A stretch of 39,351 nucleotides of DNA from an uncultured Candidatus Saccharibacteria bacterium (GCA_937876715.1 CALEGA010000003.1:1-39351); one strand, 5' to 3'. Shown: positions 16,902 through 28,426, counted from the first letter of the stretch. The notes: generated by a model from the letters alone, not told the origin. Numbers and translations are program-made.

Positions 16902-19316
16902 ATGGAACACTTACTTGATTTTTTTGTACCAAAATCCTACAAACTCGATTTAAACCTCGACAAATACAAAAAAACTCTCCAAGGCACCGTCAAAATCGAC
17001 GGCAGAACCAAGGCAGCAAACCTCATCAAACTCCACTCTAACGTCTCGATCGACTACATTAAATTAGACGGCGAACCTGTCGATTATTCTTACGACAAAC
17101 CCGTTCTCAGCCTCACAGCACCCGCTAAGACGCGCGTTACTATCGAACTGGGCTTCCATACCACTTTGAAACAAAATATGCAGGGCGCCTATCTCTCGAC
17201 TTACCAGCTCGGCGGCAAGGAAGAACGCATCATCTCCACCCAATTCGAATCTCACTACGCCCGCGATTGCTTCCCCTGTGTTGACGAACCCGCTGCCAAG
17301 GCAACTTTCGACCTCTCTATCTCTGTTCCAATTAAAAACGGCGCCGAGGACACCATTCTCGCCAACACTGCCGAAAAAGAATACCCCGTCATCACCCGAG
17401 AAAACGGCGTTCCCGTCGCCAAATCTGTCACGTTCAAAACCACCCCGCGAATGTCCACCTATCTCCTTGCTTTCGTCGTCGGACGCTTCAACGTCAAAGA
17501 GGGATTATCAAAAACAGGGGTCAAAGTCCGCACTTTCGCTCCCCTTAACCGCGACAAGGCGCTCCTCAAGCTCCCGACCGAAATCGCTCTCCGCTCCCTT
17601 GAATACTACGACGACATTTTTCAAACCCCCTACCCCTTAGAAAAACTCGACCAAGTCGCCATCCCCGACTTCGAAGCCGGCGCAATGGAAAACTGGGGTC
17701 TCGTCACCTACCGAGAATCGCAGTTCCTCTGTCGAAAATCCTCCTCTAACGCCGTCAAAAAGTCCGCCGCCCTCACCATCACCCACGAGCTCTCCCACCA
17801 ATGGTTCGGCAACCTCGTCACGATGAAATGGTGGAACGACCTCTGGCTCAACGAATCTTTCGCTACCATTATGGAGTATTATTGCACCGACTTCATCTTC
17901 CCGAAGTGGCACGTCTGGGACGACTTTTTCACCTCTGATTGTCTCGCCGCTCTCTATCGCGACGCCCTCTCTGGCGTCCAAGCGGTTCGCGAAGACGTCA
18001 ACGACCCCGCAGAAATCGCCACCCTTTTCGACCCCTGTATTGTCTATGCCAAGGGCGCTCACCTTATGCTAATGTTGATTCGTATGATGCACGAAAAGTT
18101 CTTCTTCCGCGGCATCAAGGCGTATTTCGAAAAGAAAAAATACAAAAATGCCGACGCCGACGACCTCTGGGTGGCGCTTGAACCGTTCGCCAAAGACTTC
18201 TCTGTTCGTGACCTAATGCACGCGTGGCTCACCCAGCCAGGTTACCCCGTCGTCACCGACGAAGCACAACAACGCTTCCTCCTCGACGGCTCCTCCGACG
18301 ACTCCTACTACCCCATCCCCGAACTAAAAGACGACATGTCCGGCCACTACCTCATCAACCTCTCCGGCCCAGAGTTCGCCGACGCCCTTAAAAACTTCGA
18401 TCACCTCAGCCACGAACAACAGCTCCGCCTCCTCGTCGACCGCCTCCTCCTCAGCGACACCCCCATCGTCTCCTCCGCCTCTCTTATCCCACTCTTAGAA
18501 AAGTTTAAGCTCGAGACCTCCGCTCCCGTCTGGAACATCATCGACACCATCATCAGCAAGCTCACTATTTTCTATGACTTCGACTCCAAAGAAGAAAAGA
18601 AGTTCAAGGCTTATCTCTACGACCTCGTTAAAGACCAGCTCAAAACCCTTGGTCTCGAACCGCAAAACAGGGAAGACCTTAACATGCTTGAACTTCGCCA
18701 AACCTTGATGGGCTGCGCTCTCTATTCCAAAAACCCCGAATTCATCGACGCCTTATGTAATTTTTACAACACCGACCTCAGTGCCATCAACCCCGACCTC
18801 CGTCCGTTCGTCTTCGCCGCCAAAATGTGGCGCGACGAAGCAGAGTTCTACCCCGAAGTCTTCGCCGCCTACCAAACCACTACCGACCCCGAGCTCAAAT
18901 CTTGCCTCCGCGGCGCCCTCACCAAACCCCGCCTCAAGAAAAACATCGACCTCGCTTTCTCTCTCCTCACCAATACCGAAGTCGTAAAACCACAAGACCA
19001 CCTCTCTTTCCTCTTATCGCTCCGCCGCTGGCGCTACACCCGCGACCGCGCCCTGAAATGGCTCTTCGAAAACTGGGAATTCGTCTATAAACTGAACGGC
19101 GAAAAAACCATCGAAGATTACCCCCGCTACTTCGCCTCCACCATCCTCAAGCAAGAGGAGGCCGACCAATACTTCGAATTTTTCACGCCACTCTCCTCCG
19201 ACCCCGTCCTCGCCCGTACTCTCCACGTCGCCAAAAACAGCATCGACGCCACTTTAAACCTGATCAAATCCGACGCCAAGGCAGTTTGCGCCGCCATCAA
19301 CAAACTCCCCGACTAA
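16902..19316 (+). CDS. pepN: M1 family aminopeptidase (PepN-like)
   Basis: Zinc metallo-aminopeptidase that removes N-terminal residues from peptides. Length is 804 residues. The substrate-anchoring GAMEN motif is at 260-264; zinc ligands are H295 and H299 of HELSH and E318 of WLNESF. The N-terminal saddle domain covers about 1-190, the thermolysin-like domain about 190-440 and the rest is the helical C-terminal domain. No signal peptide is present, so it is cytoplasmic or exported by an unknown way. The start is ATG 16902; an in-frame TTG at 16884 lies inside the preceding gene and on the -10 box. The methyltransferase gene starts one base after its stop. Confidence 0.96.
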   Translation: MEHLLDFFVPKSYKLDLNLDKYKKTLQGTVKIDGRTKAANLIKLHSNVSIDYIKLDGEPVDYSYDKPVLSLTAPAKTRVTIELGFHTTLKQNMQGAYLSTYQLGGKEERIISTQFESHYARDCFPCVDEPAAKATFDLSISVPIKNGAEDTILANTAEKEYPVITRENGVPVAKSVTFKTTPRMSTYLLAFVVGRFNVKEGLSKTGVKVRTFAPLNRDKALLKLPTEIALRSLEYYDDIFQTPYPLEKLDQVAIPDFEAGAMENWGLVTYRESQFLCRKSSSNAVKKSAALTITHELSHQWFGNLVTMKWWNDLWLNESFATIMEYYCTDFIFPKWHVWDDFFTSDCLAALYRDALSGVQAVREDVNDPAEIATLFDPCIVYAKGAHLMLMLIRMMHEKFFFRGIKAYFEKKKYKNADADDLWVALEPFAKDFSVRDLMHAWLTQPGYPVVTDEAQQRFLLDGSSDDSYYPIPELKDDMSGHYLINLSGPEFADALKNFDHLSHEQQLRLLVDRLLLSDTPIVSSASLIPLLEKFKLETSAPVWNIIDTIISKLTIFYDFDSKEEKKFKAYLYDLVKDQLKTLGLEPQNREDLNMLELRQTLMGCALYSKNPEFIDALCNFYNTDLSAINPDLRPFVFAAKMWRDEAEFYPEVFAAYQTTTDPELKSCLRGALTKPRLKKNIDLAFSLLTNTEVVKPQDHLSFLLSLRRWRYTRDRALKWLFENWEFVYKLNGEKTIEDYPRYFASTILKQEEADQYFEFFTPLSSDPVLARTLHVAKNSIDATLNLIKSDAKAVCAAINKLPD

Positions 19317-19317
19317 A

Positions 19318-19842
19318 ATGCCCGAAATCACCATCCTCCTCCATAACATCCGTTCCTGCCACAACGTCGGCTCAATTTTGCGCACCGCCGACGGCTTCGG
19401 CGTCACCACTGCCGTCTTTTCCGGCTACACTCCGCGCTACCACGACCCAAATCTCCTCCCTCACCTCCGCGAAAAGCTCGACCATCAAATCGAGAAGACC
19501 GCCCTCGGCGCGGAAAAATATCTACGTTTAGAAACCTCCGACGACATCACTCAAACCCTCGCCGACCTCCACGCCAAAAATTACACCATTTTAGGTCTCG
19601 AAAACAACCTCTCTGACCCCCGTAAAATCGAGCTAAATCCGCAAAATTTTGCGCAACTTGTCACCGCGCTTCAATCACGTTCAAAACTCGCCCTTTTGCT
19701 CGGCGAAGAAGTCGCCGGCATCGACCACGACCTCTATCAACACATCGACCACTTCCTCGAAATCCCAATGCGCGGGCAAAAAGAATCTTTCAACGTCTCC
19801 ATCGCCACAGCAATCGCCCTATTTTGTCTGTCAAATTTATAA
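19318..19842 (+). CDS. SpoU/TrmH family RNA 2'-O-methyltransferase
   Basis: SAM-dependent ribose methyltransferase with the knotted SPOUT fold. Length is 174 residues, a minimal version with no N-terminal RNA-binding domain. All three family motifs are seen: NVGSILRTADGFG (motif 1, about 15-27), LLLGEEVAGI (motif 2, about 123-132) and IPMRGQKESFNVSIATAIAL (motif 3, about 146-165). The substrate could be tRNA or rRNA. It lies immediately before the 23S rRNA promoter, so rRNA is tempting but not shown. It is coupled to the aminopeptidase gene, one base apart. Confidence 0.92.
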   Translation: MPEITILLHNIRSCHNVGSILRTADGFGVTTAVFSGYTPRYHDPNLLPHLREKLDHQIEKTALGAEKYLRLETSDDITQTLADLHAKNYTILGLENNLSDPRKIELNPQNFAQLVTALQSRSKLALLLGEEVAGIDHDLYQHIDHFLEIPMRGQKESFNVSIATAIALFCLSNL

Positions 19843-19861
19843 AAAATCTTCGAAAAAAGTG

Positions 19862-19890
19862 TTGACTTTTGCCGTGCGATGCGATAGAAT
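19862..19890 (+). promoter_or_regulatory. Promoter of the 23S-5S rRNA unit
   Basis: TTGACT (19862-19867), 17-base spacer, TAGAAT (19885-19890). Transcription would start near 19897, giving a leader of about 190 bases with no 16S rRNA or tRNA in it. Confidence 0.75.
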
Positions 19891-19896
19891 AGGGAA

Positions 19897-20090
19897 AGTT
19901 GAACAAGTCAGCCCTGTTGACCTCTGTAAATAGCGAAGAAATCCGAACTGCGAGAAAGCTCGAACTCAATCGAGAAACTTTCTTTCGGTCCAAAGAGATT
20001 TATATTAACAATTCGAAGACAATAGATAGATTTATAATTGACGACATCGCAATCGAACTTCGATTGCTAGATTAAGTCAATGCATAAAAA
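19897..20090 (+). other. 23S rRNA leader with processing stem, 5' side
   Basis: The leader contains a hairpin GCAATCGA-act-TCGATTGC and the segment GATTGCTAGATTAAG (20064-20078), which pairs over 15 bases with 23190-23204 beyond the 23S 3' end (one G-U pair). The bases next to the mature ends (CATAAAAGG / CCTTTTTATG) extend the pairing. This is the expected precursor stem for RNase III. The leader hairpin and the long stem share bases and so are alternatives. Confidence 0.75.
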
Positions 20091-23181
<3,091 letters not shown>

Positions 23182-23289
23182 GTTTTGCTCTTAGTCTAGC
23201 AATCGGCGCTCGATTTTATTCAAACGCCGTAGTCAATTAAAATCTACACCTGATGGACATCAACAGTGCGCGACACGCGCGCGTATCAC
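23182..23289 (+). other. 23S-5S spacer with processing stem, 3' side
   Basis: It contains CTTAGTCTAGCAATC (23190-23204), the partner of 20064-20078, and a GC-rich segment before the 5S gene. No tRNA is present. Confidence 0.7.
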
Positions 23290-23396
23290 TTGGTGCCCAT
23301 AGCGCTAGGGAAATACCTGTTCTCATTCCGAACACAGAAGTCAAGCTTAGTCGCGGCGATTATACTGCAATAGCGGGAAACTAGCAAGGTGCCAAT
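23290..23396 (+). rRNA. rrf: 5S ribosomal RNA
   Basis: About 107 bases. The terminal stem TTGGTGCC / GGTGCCAA (23290-23297 with 23388-23395, two G-U pairs) encloses the conserved loop CCGAACACAGAAGTCAAGC. It lies 108 bases after 23S and ten bases before the terminator. Confidence 0.93.
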
Positions 23397-23404
23397 TTAT
23401 GATT

Positions 23405-23430
23405 AAGCCACCCTCACGGGTGGCTTTTTC
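23405..23430 (+). terminator. Rho-independent terminator of the rRNA unit
   Basis: AGCCACC (23406-23412) pairs with GGTGGCT (23419-23425), then a T run that leads directly into the next promoter's -35 box. Confidence 0.9.
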
Positions 23431-23459
23431 TTGCCAAAAACGCAGAAAGATGATATAAT
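23431..23459 (+). promoter_or_regulatory. Promoter for the small gene at 23515
   Basis: TTGCCA (23431-23436), 17-base spacer, TATAAT (23454-23459) with extended TG at 23451-23452. The transcript would begin at about 23466 with a 7-bp hairpin (TTGGCGC / GCGTCAA). Confidence 0.8.
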
Positions 23460-23514
23460 ATAAGGCATTGGCGCCAAAAGCGTCAAAATTTGCTCTTCGA
23501 AAGGATGGTTTTGT

Positions 23515-23718
23515 ATGACGACCAAAGAGGAACTTCGAGAAAAACTCCAAAAAGACCTTGAAAACAACGGCAATCTGGAGGAAATTAATTGCTACCTTGA
23601 AGAAATGCGAAAGCGCAGAGCAAATACCAGAGCAAAGGCCACATCCGAAAGGCCCCAGCTCTCCACAATGCCCCCAAGCGACATTTTGCATCTCCCCACG
23701 GAATCGTTCCTACCTTAA
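23515..23718 (+). CDS. Small hypothetical protein, 67 residues
   Basis: Not recognised. The N-terminal half is a charged helix (KEELREKLQKDLENNG, EEINCYLEEMRKRR), the C-terminal half is Pro- and Ser-rich and likely disordered. Support for a real gene comes from its surroundings: strong promoter, a 5' hairpin, AAAGGATGG at 23500-23508 before the ATG, and its own terminator. It sits between the rRNA unit and the Gpx-like gene. It might instead be a regulatory RNA with a chance reading frame. Confidence 0.65.
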   Translation: MTTKEELREKLQKDLENNGNLEEINCYLEEMRKRRANTRAKATSERPQLSTMPPSDILHLPTESFLP

Positions 23719-23736
23719 ACCACGCTTTATCCACCT

Positions 23737-23767
23737 AGCCTCGCCCACCCAAGAGCGGGGCTTTTTC
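23737..23767 (+). terminator. Rho-independent terminator
   Basis: AGCCTCGC (23737-23744) pairs with GCGGGGCT (23755-23762, one G-U pair), then T run. Confidence 0.82.
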
Positions 23768-23793
23768 TTATTAAACTATCTTTAAGCTTTTCA

Positions 23794-23802
23794 TGCTATA
23801 CT
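23794..23802 (+). promoter_or_regulatory. Extended -10 promoter, near-leaderless gene
   Basis: TGCTATACT (23794-23802). A start at about 23809 leaves only some three bases before the ATG at 23812, with no Shine-Dalgarno sequence. Confidence 0.65.
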
Positions 23803-23811
23803 AAAAACATT

Positions 23812-24357
23812 ATGAGTATCTATGATTACAAAGTCAAAACCCGCGAAGACAAAGACTTCGCCTTAGAGACCCTAAAAGGTAAAGTCCTCCTCATCGTCAA
23901 CACCGCCACCGGCTGTGGCTTCACTCCTCAATACGAAGGCCTCGAAACCCTTTACGAAAAATACCACGCTAAGGGTCTCGAAGTCCTCGACTTCCCCTGC
24001 GACCAATTCGGTCATCAAGCCCCTGGCTCCGACGATGAAATCCATAACTTCTGCGTCCTTCGCTACGAAACCAAGTTCGACCAATTCAAAAAGCTCGAAG
24101 TCAACGGCGACAAAGCTGACCCGCTTTTCACTTTCCTCAAAACCGCCATCCCCGAAGACCCAAAGCCGAAAGGCGTAAAAAATCAACTCGCCATGAAATC
24201 CATCGCTAAACTAAACAAAGCTACCGCTAGCGAAACCGGCTTCATCCTCTGGAACTTCACTAAATTCCTCGTCGACAGGACCGGCAAGGTCGTTTACCGC
24301 TTCGGCCCAACCGACAAACCTCTCGACTTCGAGGACAAAATTAAAGAGCTCCTTTAA
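23812..24357 (+). CDS. Glutathione-peroxidase family thiol peroxidase
   Basis: Reduces peroxides; bacterial members of this fold with Cys at the active site usually use thioredoxin rather than glutathione. Length is 181 residues. The peroxidatic Cys35 lies in NTATGCGFTPQYEGLE, with the family's FPCDQFG segment near 62-68, a candidate resolving Cys in IHNFC near 81 and WNFTKFLVDRTG near 145-156 carrying the active-site Trp and Asn. No signal peptide is present. It is a single-gene unit with its own terminator. Together with rubrerythrin it suggests regular exposure to peroxide. Confidence 0.93.
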   Translation: MSIYDYKVKTREDKDFALETLKGKVLLIVNTATGCGFTPQYEGLETLYEKYHAKGLEVLDFPCDQFGHQAPGSDDEIHNFCVLRYETKFDQFKKLEVNGDKADPLFTFLKTAIPEDPKPKGVKNQLAMKSIAKLNKATASETGFILWNFTKFLVDRTGKVVYRFGPTDKPLDFEDKIKELL

Positions 24358-24364
24358 CCATCGT

Positions 24365-24400
24365 TAGCCCCGTAGGCCCAAAAGCCTTACGGGGCTTTTT
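24365..24400 (+). terminator. Strong rho-independent terminator
   Basis: AGCCCCGTAGGC (24366-24377) pairs with GCCTTACGGGGCT around a short A-rich loop (one bulge or G-U pair), then T run. Confidence 0.9.
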
Positions 24401-24429
24401 GCTTGAAGCTAAATCCTCAATTTCACCCC

Positions 24430-24458
24430 TTGTAAAACCTTACGAAGTATAGTATAAT
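24430..24458 (+). promoter_or_regulatory. Promoter of the rplC-rpsH operon
   Basis: TTGTAA (24430-24435), 17-base spacer, TATAAT (24453-24458). The start would be near 24465. Confidence 0.82.
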
Positions 24459-24464
24459 GGTATA

Positions 24465-24560
24465 CGTATTTCTATACCTAGACGCAAAGGTGTGTCTCAT
24501 AACAGAGAAACTGCCTAAAAGTCTAGTTTAAATAATGTCAAAAATAAGGGAAAGGAAAGA
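24465..24560 (+). promoter_or_regulatory. Leader of the ribosomal protein operon
   Basis: About 95 untranslated bases. CTAGAC near 24479 can pair with GTCTAG near 24520, enclosing some 38 bases, and an inner AGAC / GTCT option overlaps the first arm. In E. coli the equivalent leader binds L4 to repress the operon, and rplD is the second gene here. Whether this leader does the same is not known. GGGAAAGGAAAG gives a strong ribosome site for rplC. Confidence 0.45.
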
Positions 24561-25178
24561 ATGAAAGTCATTCTCGGCACCAAAGTTGGTATGACCCAAA
24601 TCATCGGCAAAGATGGCGTTGTTACCCCTGTAACCATCATCGAAGCCGGCCCAGCGACAGTGACTCAGATTAAAACCGTCGAAACCGATGGTTATAACGC
24701 TGTCCAGCTTGGGTTTGGTAAGGGTAAGAATCTGAGCAAGTCGGTTTCCGGCCACGTCAAAAAGGCTGGAGAAAACATCAACCCTAAAGTTCTTAAAGAG
24801 TTCCGCCGCGACAGCGTAGAAGACGTCAAACTTGGCGACGTCATCACCGTCGAAGCGTTCGAACTCGGCGACAAGGTCTCCGTCACGGGGATTTCTAAGG
24901 GTAAAGGCTTCGCTGGTACAGTGAAGCGCTGGAACTTCCAAGAATCCCGCAACACCCACGGCTTCAAGGGCGACATCCGCAAAGTCGGTTCGATCGGCTC
25001 GATGTATCCCCAAAAAGTCTTCAAGGGTAAGCGCATGCCAGGACGCATGGGTCACGACCAAGTGACCGTCAAAAACCTCGTTGTCGCCTACATCGACAAG
25101 GAAAACAACCTCCTCGGTCTCAAGGGTGCAGTCCCCGGCCCGAAAAAGGGTAATTTAACCATCGAGGGAAAGGAATAA
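24561..25178 (+). CDS. rplC: 50S ribosomal protein L3
   Basis: Large-subunit protein that reaches towards the peptidyl-transferase centre and starts 50S assembly. Length is 205 residues, usual for the family. Start MKVILGTKVGMTQI, then the central GFAGTVKRWNF and THGFKG to GSIGSMYPQKVFKGKRMPGRMG blocks, the last matching the rRNA-contacting loop. The Trp-finger loop differs from the common form (WNFQESRN before THG). It is the first gene of the operon: rpsJ (S10), which normally precedes it, is not here; a promoter, leader and terminator fill the place instead. Confidence 0.97.
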   Translation: MKVILGTKVGMTQIIGKDGVVTPVTIIEAGPATVTQIKTVETDGYNAVQLGFGKGKNLSKSVSGHVKKAGENINPKVLKEFRRDSVEDVKLGDVITVEAFELGDKVSVTGISKGKGFAGTVKRWNFQESRNTHGFKGDIRKVGSIGSMYPQKVFKGKRMPGRMGHDQVTVKNLVVAYIDKENNLLGLKGAVPGPKKGNLTIEGKE

Positions 25179-25179
25179 T

Positions 25180-25803
25180 ATGGCGGATACTGTAAAACTC
25201 AACAAAGAAATCTTCGACCTCAAAGTCGAAAATCACGAACTCTTAAAAGTCGTCTACGATTCCTATCTTGCCAACTCTCGCAGCTCTCACGCTAAAACCT
25301 TAAAGCGTGGCGAAGTTCGCGGTGGTGGTAAAAAACCTTGGAAACAAAAAGGCACTGGTCGCGCTCGCTTCGGCTCTACGCGCAACCCAATATGGCGCCA
25401 CGGTGGTGTCGCTTTTGGTCGCACCGGCGAAGAAAATTTCACCAAAAAGGTCGCCAAAAACAGCAAAAAGCTCGCCGTTCGCCAAGCTCTCAGCCTCAAA
25501 AAAGCTGACAAGGCAGTGTTCGTCGCCGACTTTAAAGTCACCGGCAAAACCAAGGATTTCGTTAAAATCCTCCGCGACAGCGACCTCGAAGATAAGACCG
25601 TCCTCGCCGTCACTAGCGAAAAAACTGACGAGCTCCTCCGTTCCACGGACAACCTCGCCAACGTTAAACTCGTTCGCGCGGCTTACCTCAACGTCTTCGA
25701 CATTATGAACGCCGACGCTGTCCTCTTCGACACCAAAGCTTTGAAAGTTGTCGAAACCTGGCTTCTCGGCGAAACGAAAACTGACGGAAAGGAAAGTAAA
25801 TAA
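25180..25803 (+). CDS. rplD: 50S ribosomal protein L4
   Basis: Large-subunit protein lining the exit tunnel, and in E. coli the autogenous repressor of this operon. Length is 207 residues. The tunnel loop is seen as RGEVRGGGKKPWKQKGTGRARFGS and WRHGGVAFG, near 42-80; the rest is the globular domain with LSLKKADKAVFVADF and DAVLFDTKALKVVE. It starts one base after the rplC stop, with AGGGAAAGGAA upstream, so translation is likely coupled. Confidence 0.97.
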   Translation: MADTVKLNKEIFDLKVENHELLKVVYDSYLANSRSSHAKTLKRGEVRGGGKKPWKQKGTGRARFGSTRNPIWRHGGVAFGRTGEENFTKKVAKNSKKLAVRQALSLKKADKAVFVADFKVTGKTKDFVKILRDSDLEDKTVLAVTSEKTDELLRSTDNLANVKLVRAAYLNVFDIMNADAVLFDTKALKVVETWLLGETKTDGKESK

Positions 25804-25805
25804 CT

Positions 25806-26258
25806 ATGGCTAAAGACACTAAAACTACCGTCAAGACCAAAAAAGGCGAAGTCAAGGAAACTAAAGACGCTAAGATCGTCTTGAACCTCTTACAACCTCG
25901 CGCCACCGAGAAAACTTACCTCGAACAAGCTAAGCGCACTTACGCCTTCTTCGTCACCGAAGAAACTTCCAAACAAGCTATCAAGGCTCGCGTGGAAAAA
26001 GATTACAATGTCAAAGTCACTGACGTTCGCGTTTTGACTCGTAAGGGTCATTCCTGCCGCTTCAGCCGTGGTAAGCACGCCTACCCAGGCACCGCTTTCC
26101 GCAAAGACCGCAAGCTCGCTTACGTCACGCTCGCCGAGGGGAATTCAATCAAAGTCTTCGAACAACCCGAAGAAAATAAAGCAACCGACGCAAAGGAAGC
26201 CAAAGCTACTAAGAAAGTCGCTAAAGCTGACAAGAATGCCGGTAAGGAGAATAAATAA
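25806..26258 (+). CDS. rplW: 50S ribosomal protein L23, extended at both ends
   Basis: Sits at the tunnel exit and is the docking point for trigger factor and the signal recognition particle. Length is 150 residues against about 100 in E. coli. The core (about 28-115) has LLQPRATEKTYL, then YAFFVTEETSKQAIKARVEKDYNVKVTDVRV and the RKLAYVTLAEG strand. The first 25 residues and the last 35 are Lys-rich tails. The stop overlaps the rplB start by one base (TAATG). Confidence 0.95.
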   Translation: MAKDTKTTVKTKKGEVKETKDAKIVLNLLQPRATEKTYLEQAKRTYAFFVTEETSKQAIKARVEKDYNVKVTDVRVLTRKGHSCRFSRGKHAYPGTAFRKDRKLAYVTLAEGNSIKVFEQPEENKATDAKEAKATKKVAKADKNAGKENK

Positions 26259-27094
26259 TGTCAATTAAAGCCTATCGCCCGACCACTCCGGCGCAGCGCC
26301 AAAAGACGACACAGGACTTCGATCAAATCACGACGAAGAAACCCTTGAAATCTCTCACGCTTGCCAAGAAACAACAGGCGGGTAAAAACAACCAAGGCAG
26401 AATCACCGTTCGTCATCGCGGCGGTGGAGTTAAGCGCCACTATCGCCTCTTAACTCACAACTTGCCTCAAGGTCTTAAACTCACCGTCGAGGAAATCGAG
26501 TACGATCCAAATCGTAGCGCTCGCATCGCTCGCGTCAAAGACCAAGAGGGAAACTATTACTACGTCATCGCTAATACCGAAATGATCAAAGGTAGCACTT
26601 TCGAAACTGGCGAAAACGCCGCGGTCGAGACGTCTAACCGCCTCCCGCTCGCCAAAATCCCGGTCGGTACCTTTGTCTATGGCATCGAACTCACCCCAGG
26701 TAAAGGCGCTCAAATGGTTCGCGCCGCCGGTTCTTCCGCTCAGCTAATGGCTCGCGAAGACGGCTACGCCACCTTGAGAATGCCTTCTGGCGAAGTCCGC
26801 AAAGTTCTCGAAACTTGCGAAGCTTCGATCGGCACCGTCGGTAACGTCCAGCACCAAAACGTCAAAAAAGGCGCTGCTGGTCGCAATCGTCGCAAAGGTA
26901 TTCGCCCAACTGTCCGTGGTGTCGTTATGAACGCTACTGACCACCCCCACGGTGGTGGTGATGGCGGTCGTCACGGCTCCGGTAAAGCTCCTCGCACTCC
27001 GTGGGGTCAGCTCACCTTGGGTTACCGTACTCGTCATAACAAGAAAACTAATAAAATGATCGTGCGTAGTCGTCACGAAGGAAAGAGGAAATAA
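26258..27094 (+). CDS. rplB: 50S ribosomal protein L2
   Basis: One of the most conserved large-subunit proteins, needed for subunit joining and peptidyl-transferase activity. Length is 278 residues, as usual. Seen: GRITVRHRGGGVKRHYR near 47-63, VGTFVYGIELTPGKGAQMVRAAGSSAQLMA, and the C-terminal MNATDHPHGGGDGG with the functionally important His. The common MNPVDHPHGGGEG is only slightly changed. The gene overlaps its neighbours on both sides by one base. Confidence 0.98.
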   Translation: MSIKAYRPTTPAQRQKTTQDFDQITTKKPLKSLTLAKKQQAGKNNQGRITVRHRGGGVKRHYRLLTHNLPQGLKLTVEEIEYDPNRSARIARVKDQEGNYYYVIANTEMIKGSTFETGENAAVETSNRLPLAKIPVGTFVYGIELTPGKGAQMVRAAGSSAQLMAREDGYATLRMPSGEVRKVLETCEASIGTVGNVQHQNVKKGAAGRNRRKGIRPTVRGVVMNATDHPHGGGDGGRHGSGKAPRTPWGQLTLGYRTRHNKKTNKMIVRSRHEGKRK

Positions 27095-27387
27095 TGTCCC
27101 GTAGCATGAAAAAAGGTCCTTTCGTGGACTACAAGCTAGAGAAAAAGATTAAGGCACTCTCCCTCGAAGACCGTACCGTGATCAAGACGTGGGCGCGCCA
27201 ATCCACTATCTCCCCTGAGATGGTCGGTCGCACCATCGCCGTTCACAACGGCAAAACCCACGTCCCTGTTCTCATCAGCGAGAATATGGTCGGTCATAAG
27301 CTCGGAGAATTCGCGCCTACCCGTAAATTTAAGCGCCACGGCGGTAAAAAAGCCGCTGAAGCTGCCGCTGCGAAAGGAGACGCCTAA
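27094..27387 (+). CDS. rpsS: 30S ribosomal protein S19
   Basis: Protein of the 30S head that contacts the 50S subunit. Length is 97 residues; the core is 1-85 with SRSMKKGPFVDYKL, TWARQSTISPEMVGRTIAVHNGK and GHKLGEFAPTRKFKRHG, followed by a short Ala/Lys tail. It overlaps rplB and rplV by one base each. Confidence 0.97.
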   Translation: MSRSMKKGPFVDYKLEKKIKALSLEDRTVIKTWARQSTISPEMVGRTIAVHNGKTHVPVLISENMVGHKLGEFAPTRKFKRHGGKKAAEAAAAKGDA

Positions 27388-27800
27388 TGTCAACTCAGTT
27401 CGCTCACGCCTATATTAAAGGCACTGACTCTATGCCTCGCAAAACTAGCGTTGTCGCCGCCCTCGTGCGTGACCGCTACGTTTCCGACGCCGTTGTCATT
27501 TTAGAACACACCCCACGCCGCGCTGCTCGCGCCGTCCTTAAAGCGGTCGAATCCGCCAATGCCAACCTCTTGAACAAATATCCTAATATTGACACCAAGA
27601 CCGTTCGCATTGCTCGCATTTCCGTCACCGCCGGCACCCGCATCCGTCGCTACGTCCCCGCTTCCCGCGGTCGCGCTCTCCCGTTTGAAAAAGTCTCCAG
27701 CAACATCTTCGTCGAAGTCGCTGGTGAAGAGAAAGAAAAGAAAGCTTCTGAAAAGTCAGACAAAAAAGCTGACAAGAAAACAGTAAAGGAGAAAAAGTAA
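27387..27800 (+). CDS. rplV: 50S ribosomal protein L22
   Basis: Lines the exit tunnel with a long beta hairpin. Length is 137 residues. The core reads MPRKTSVVAALVRDRYVSDA, then ILEHTPRRAARAVLKAVESANAN, with the hairpin tip near RIRRYVPASRGRALPFEKVSS. The last 30 residues are a Lys/Glu tail absent from most L22 proteins. One-base overlaps with both neighbours. Confidence 0.95.
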   Translation: MSTQFAHAYIKGTDSMPRKTSVVAALVRDRYVSDAVVILEHTPRRAARAVLKAVESANANLLNKYPNIDTKTVRIARISVTAGTRIRRYVPASRGRALPFEKVSSNIFVEVAGEEKEKKASEKSDKKADKKTVKEKK

Positions 27801-28426
27801 TGGGACAAAAAGTTAATCCTATTTCCTATCGTCTCCAAGTCAGCAAAGATTGGTCGTCTAAATGGTACACCAAAAAGACCGACTTCAAAAACTGGCTGAT
27901 TGAAGACATTAAAATCCGCGAATACGTCGAGAACCGCTTTAACGCTCGCCCGACCATCGCGAAAGTCAACATCGAACGTTCTGCTAATCTCACCACTATC
28001 ACGATTCTCACCGCCAAAGCTGGCGCCGTCATCGGCAAGCAAGGCGCGGGCATCAACGAGATGAAAAAAGATCTCGAAAAAATGGTGGCTGGTCCGATTC
28101 GCATCAACGTCGAAGAAGTTAAAAAACCTGAACTCAACGCCAAGCTCGTCGCCGAGAACATCGGCTTCCAGCTCGGTAAGCGTATGAACTTCCGCCGCGC
28201 CGTCAAGATGGCTTGCCAATCTACGATGGCTGCTGGCGCACAAGGTGTCCGCATCGAGGTCTCCGGTCGCCTCAACAACGCCGAAATGTCTCGCCGCGAA
28301 AAGTTTATCGAAGGCTCCGTGCCTCTTCATACTCTCCGCGCCGACATCGACTTCCACTGCCACCACGCTCAGACCATCGCCGGTATCATTGGTGTTAAAG
28401 TTTGGATTTACAAAGGGGAGAAATAA
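27800..28426 (+). CDS. rpsC: 30S ribosomal protein S3
   Basis: Protein at the mRNA entry site with helicase-related function. Length is 208 residues. MGQKVNPISYRL at the start, a KH domain with AGAVIGKQGAGINEMKKDLE near 74-93 and the C-terminal domain with GRLNNAEMSRREKFIEGSVPLHTLRADID. The Arg in the last block contacts mRNA. It begins on the last base of the rplV stop. Confidence 0.98.
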   Translation: MGQKVNPISYRLQVSKDWSSKWYTKKTDFKNWLIEDIKIREYVENRFNARPTIAKVNIERSANLTTITILTAKAGAVIGKQGAGINEMKKDLEKMVAGPIRINVEEVKKPELNAKLVAENIGFQLGKRMNFRRAVKMACQSTMAAGAQGVRIEVSGRLNNAEMSRREKFIEGSVPLHTLRADIDFHCHHAQTIAGIIGVKVWIYKGEK

